Of a stretch of 64,000 bases of DNA, positions 60,019-64,000 are shown in pieces. Source of the stretch: Linum tenue. Taxonomy: Eukaryota; Streptophyta; Magnoliopsida; Malpighiales; Linaceae. A program made the position numbers and the translations under genes. The notes under the pieces were generated by a model, which searched no databases, had not been told where the DNA came from, and saw only the letters and a list, made by a program, of their open reading frames with translations. The stretch spans positions 12,499,467-12,563,466 of the forward strand of contig CAMGYJ010000010.1 of assembly GCA_946122785.1 (NCBI GenBank), given 5' to 3'. Position 1 is the stretch's first letter; every line of letters starts with the position of its first letter.

Positions 60019-60053
60019 AAAACAAACCCAGTTGAAAGAGCTAGAACAATCAC

Positions 60054-61050
60054 CTTAAACCAAAACCCGAATCCACAAAGCAGTGATGGCGCAGGCAGAA
60101 AACTGTGAGCTAGATCCTCACGACAACTCGGGCCACCCAGAGCCTTCCCTGCATAACAAAAAAAAGAGCCAAAATCAAGACACGAAGGTCACGCAGGAAT
60201 TAAACATGAACTAAGCGTAAAAAGCAATCCCCTAACCTACCAGCGAATCATCTAAAAAGCACCTGGCGCAAGAAAGTGTCCCTGCGACCAAAGCGAAGAG
60301 AGCAGAGATTAGAACTGTTACAACACAAAGAAATCGAGAGAGAGGAACCAGAAAAACAGAAGAGATAGTACCTGCGAGCGTCAATAATCTTCCGAAAATA
60401 AAGCTCAAGAGCCCTCGCAGATCTGGGTCTCTGCAAAACTTTCCCATTAGTGTAAAATCCGCCCGTTGATCACACCAAGCCCAGTCCATCTCCGAGGCGA
60501 ATAGATAAGAAACACCAGAGAAAAGGGAAGAGAGAACACCAAACCCAGTCTCTTCTCTCGAACCACTCCCAGCTCTTCTGCAACACAAAAAGAGAAAGAA
60601 ACGAAACAAAACGAAAGGCTAGAGATCAAGAGCTCACCGAAAGATCCCATGATTTCCTCGACTTCAGCTGGTCGCTTGCTAGGCAAAGGCGCAGAGATTC
60701 ACCACCGGAGACAGGGATTCTCGTAACCAACGGGTTCCCGGCGATTGATTGGCTGCTGGCAACGACCATGGTGCTCAGATGAGAGAGAAGATGAAGAGAT
60801 GAGATGCTGGAGGGATGTTGACGAGAATTGAGACAGAAAGAGGAAAGAGCCATAACATAACATAAACGTTTAAGAGAACCTGCAGGTCTGTACATCAACA
60901 TGCTCTTCTCAGCTAGAAGAGGAATCGTGATCGTCGGCGCTCTCTCCACGACTCCCATCACGACCTTGATTTTCTCAGGCAAACCCAAAACGAAGGATGA
61001 TCATATCATCGCCGATATGCTCGATCGTCTTTGCTCGCACCTAAGAAATT
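60054..61050 (-). other. Exon-like upstream segments of the 60-kb locus
   Basis: Segments with good splice borders on minus: about 61050-60638 (donor CTTTCG/GTGAGC), 60577-60372 (TTGCAG acceptor, TCGCAG/GTACTA donor), 60281-60241 (GTCGCAG acceptor, CGCTG/GTAGGT donor) and 60146-60054 (ATGCAG acceptor, TTTAAG/GTGATT donor). No single frame runs through them. MVVASSQSIAGNPLVTRIPV in the first could be a plastid-type N-terminus. They may be a spliced 5' leader or remains of another gene. Confidence 0.4.
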
Positions 61051-64000
61051 GAGTGAAGAGAGGGAGAGAGAAGAGGGTAAGAAATATGAGAGAAAAACTT
61101 CTGTAAACTTTGATTGTTGTGTTTGCAAGAGGACCTCTTTTGTCATTGAAAACTACGTCGGGGTTTAGTTGGCCACCAAGGAAAGAGACAACGAAGAAAA
61201 CGTCTCTGCTTCTCTCTCTTCTCTCGAACCACTCCCAGTCTCCTCTGCTCCTCTCTCTTTTCTCGAACCATCACCAAAATTTTCTGATTTGGCGGCAAAA
61301 TAAACTCTCTCTCCAGCGCTCTGCACGAAGAACCCCTCCTCTCTGCCACCTCAACAACCACCCTCTTACTCTGTCCAGACCATCACATCCTAAATCAGGG
61401 TTAGCCCAGCAAGCGACGGGACAAAAGAAGGTAGCATTGGAGGCCGACGCGTGATCGACGCTATCCCCAACACAACACAACGAAGTCCAAGAAAAGGGGT
61501 CCACCGCAGGCGAACAACCAATCAGAGCTGGGTGAATAGTAAAATTGAGTCTTTATGACCAGTAAAAGGTGTCTTGAGCTACAGTAATCGGCGTTAGTGG
61601 AAATAATGTTCTTTAATTTATTCCGCACCAAGTAGTACCCGACCCGAGAGTGGGCCCATAATTCTTGCCCTCTTTTCCAAACTTCCTATACTATTGTTAT
61701 TGTTCCGCAATACATCTCTGAATGGGCCAGAGCCGAGCTCTGATATGATTATTGCGAATTATTTTCAATCTCAGTTATAAAAGGGTCAATGTGCGACGAG
61801 TAGATGCATTTCGGTGGAATTCCGGTGAATCTGAAATGGTTCCTTGGGGGTGGCCGGAGCAGTTTGGACCAAGAGAAGGAGATCGACGCCGATCTGCTTC
61901 ACTTTCCCTTCGTTTCCTTGGTTTCTGGAGGAAAAAAAACAAATAAAACAGAACAAAATAATTTGGGGAGAAAACAATGGGGGAAAAAGCAACGGAAAGA
62001 TTTCGTTCGTTTGGGTACGGCTTTGGTTCGGGCCAATTCCATTAGGTCAGTAGGCTTTGGGCTCATCTATCTATCTATACATAATATTATGACAATTCAA
62101 AATTAAATTTTTGCCACATAAGCACTTGGACCAATCTTAAGTTGCCAAGTTGGACAATTTAAAAAAAAAATAGTTATTGAGCTATTTATGGAGTTGTCCC
62201 TCTCTCTTCATTTAATATTTAATTCACTTTTATCCAATAATTATTTTGCTTTTGTTTTTGCATTATATCTATATATAACATATGGAGAGAAAGGTTATCA
62301 AACTGGTTTAGCAAGTGGAATGGTTTTACCAGTGGTACAACCGGTTAGTGTCGGTTCATGTCGGTTAATAAAATATGTAAAAATATAAAAAATCTTTAGT
62401 ATCAAATGAATTTTATCATATATAAACCATATTTGAAGACAATTTACGTACAATTCATATTGATATTTGAATAAAATATAATATTTCAAATAAAATTACA
62501 TGTACTCATACGTAAATCACTAAAACTACGTATTTTACTTAGAAATTCGTAAACCGATCATACCGGTCATACCGATGGTGTCATGTCGATTTCATGACCG
62601 GTACCGACTGAATGGTTCAACCGGTGGCATGCCAAGCGACGTGACAATCATGATGGAGAGTGACATATATCACATTTTGTTTTTCCATTATATCGATGTA
62701 CGAAACAGTATACTAATAGTTGATGAACTTTGACTTCATATTCTAGGATGAGACACGAGATCTCTTGAAAAATGAAATGTGTAAAATTTAGAAAAATCTT
62801 TGTTAAGGATGTACGTTACACATCATATTTCATGCTAAGAAAAATCTAAATTCGACGATTGAGGTAATAAATAAACATTAATGTTTTACTTCGCATATAT
62901 AACAAAAAAAAAATTATAGTTACAATAGTGTAAACCAAGCTATTGGGTTAAAAGATGAATATTTAATAAATATGAGTTTAGTAAGAAAATTGTAACAAGT
63001 CTATATAGTTGTGAGTCTGTGATTTCATACCAAATTTTGGCATATCATATTTCAACTAAGGAGCTGAGTTCAAAGGTATTAATTAGTGTTGAAAGTAAAA
63101 TAAACTCTCTGTATATATATGTTTAGATATTAACAATAGATGTGTCTAAAATACATCCAATAACTTAAATACATGTGAAAAGCCATAATGTTTGTATGAA
63201 CTTTTAAATTTTGCTACAAAATATTTTGTTAAAAAATTATAAGTTAATTATTCAAGGAATACATAATTTTGAATGCAACTGAAATATTTGTCTGTCGTAT
63301 ACACACTTTACCAATTATTAATATAAGTAATGAAATTTTTGTTCTAGAACAAACACCAAATATAAAGAAATTTTAGCGAATGGACATTCAAATAGTTGAA
63401 AAATTATACATTAAAGGAACATGTTAAGATGAGAACCTTCGATAATGTATATGAATGCCTTGGATTCAGATTCTAAACGAACATCTAGACAAAAGGCATG
63501 GGTTGAGAGTTAGTCCAAACTTAAAATATTAGCAACTGATATATATTGTAAGATAATAATTTGTATCTTGATAGAAAAATGGTCATAAGTTGCTATACAA
63601 AGACTTCATGAACATCAACGATAAAGATGAGTGAGGTTTAGAGAATTTAATCATTATAAGGGATACGATGTGTGTCCAATTTCAATTGGAATAAACATAA
63701 TTTATCCAGTAATCAAGTATCTTTTCCAATAATTTGAACTCTGATTAATTGGCTGAGAGTTCGTACAAACTCGAGGATTATGAATTGATGTATGTTGTAT
63801 AAGATAATAAATTTGAGCGTCTTGGTGGAATTGTTTTTTATATACGATCCTAAATGGGACGTGATAAACCTTTATGACATGATTTATGATCAGAGAATAA
63901 AAACATCACAAACGAGTGTGCTAACTATTAAATATTAAGAATTTTTGGTATAGACATACCACATATTCACTTATGAAGCGAGAACATAAAATGTATACAA
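61051..64000. other. AT-rich end of the window
   Basis: 61.05-61.5 kb is probably the promoter side of the locus below. At 62284-62640 an imperfect inverted repeat built from ACCGGTT/CCGGTC words (AACTGGTTTAGC at left, GGTTCAACCGGTGG at right) suggests another hAT-like remnant. About 63500-63560 and 63750-63815 are diverged copies of one sequence (GAGAGTTAGTCCAAACTT vs GAGAGTTCGTACAAACTC). No gene is seen. Confidence 0.4.

Noticed and set aside
62065..62100. Possible Helitron 5' end (ATCTATCTATCTATACATAA)
   Set aside because: Only the start resembles a Helitron. No CTRR end with hairpin and no Rep/helicase was found downstream.

Overview
The window looks like a gene-poor, transposon-rich stretch of a flowering-plant nuclear chromosome, probably a eudicot. 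This rests on intron-containing plant genes (a CHX-type cation/H+ antiporter and a PADRE/DUF4228 protein), Athila-type and Copia LTR retrotransposons, plant LINEs with a C-terminal RNase H, and hAT, Mutator and PIF-like MITEs. I cannot name the species. I saw no tRNA, rRNA or CRISPR array.

Layout. 1-3.3 kb: AT-rich, no gene. 3.3-15.3 kb: a 5'-truncated minus-strand LINE split by a 9.5-kb Athila-like element (3800-13276, target duplication GTAAC). That element keeps gag, protease and an extra ORF but has no reverse transcriptase or integrase. 15.7-20.5 kb: a 1.1-kb hAT-like MITE, a Mutator-like MITE and a second, degenerate Athila (LTR plus gag, plus strand). 22.9-23.2 kb: a LINE tail. 24.1-25.2 kb: an apparently intact PADRE gene. 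26.0-35.7 kb: a hAT MITE, a PIF/Harbinger-like element, a Copia element (29643-34229) inside a larger inverted-repeat element, and another hAT MITE. 36.4-37.5 kb: a LINE ORF1/endonuclease remnant. 37.9-41.0 kb: an apparently intact three-exon CHX antiporter (minus). 42.2-44.8 kb: two MITEs and a LINE endonuclease remnant. 45.6-52.6 kb: a LINE reverse transcriptase split by a second gypsy-type element, whose right LTR is itself split by a 1.4-kb LTR-like insertion. 52.6-55.7 kb: a long-inverted-repeat element split by an Athila solo LTR (target duplication AAACC). 56.1-56.5 kb: a MITE. 57-61 kb: a minus-strand multi-exon locus with a small unidentified reading frame and, downstream, an exon-like O-fucosyltransferase fragment. 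61-64 kb: AT-rich, no gene.

The main story is nesting. At least four older elements are each interrupted by a younger LTR element, and most junctions can be fixed to the base by target-site duplications. Two LTR elements lack polymerase genes and would have depended on enzymes from relatives. A palindrome close to CACACGGCCGTGTG recurs as clusters in all three Athila-type LTRs and as a tandem array inside element 1, which also has three copies of a polypurine-tract-like motif. I found no new defence-type or metabolic system. The least explained pieces are these repeated motifs, the filler of the two polymerase-less elements, and the unidentified gene near 60 kb.
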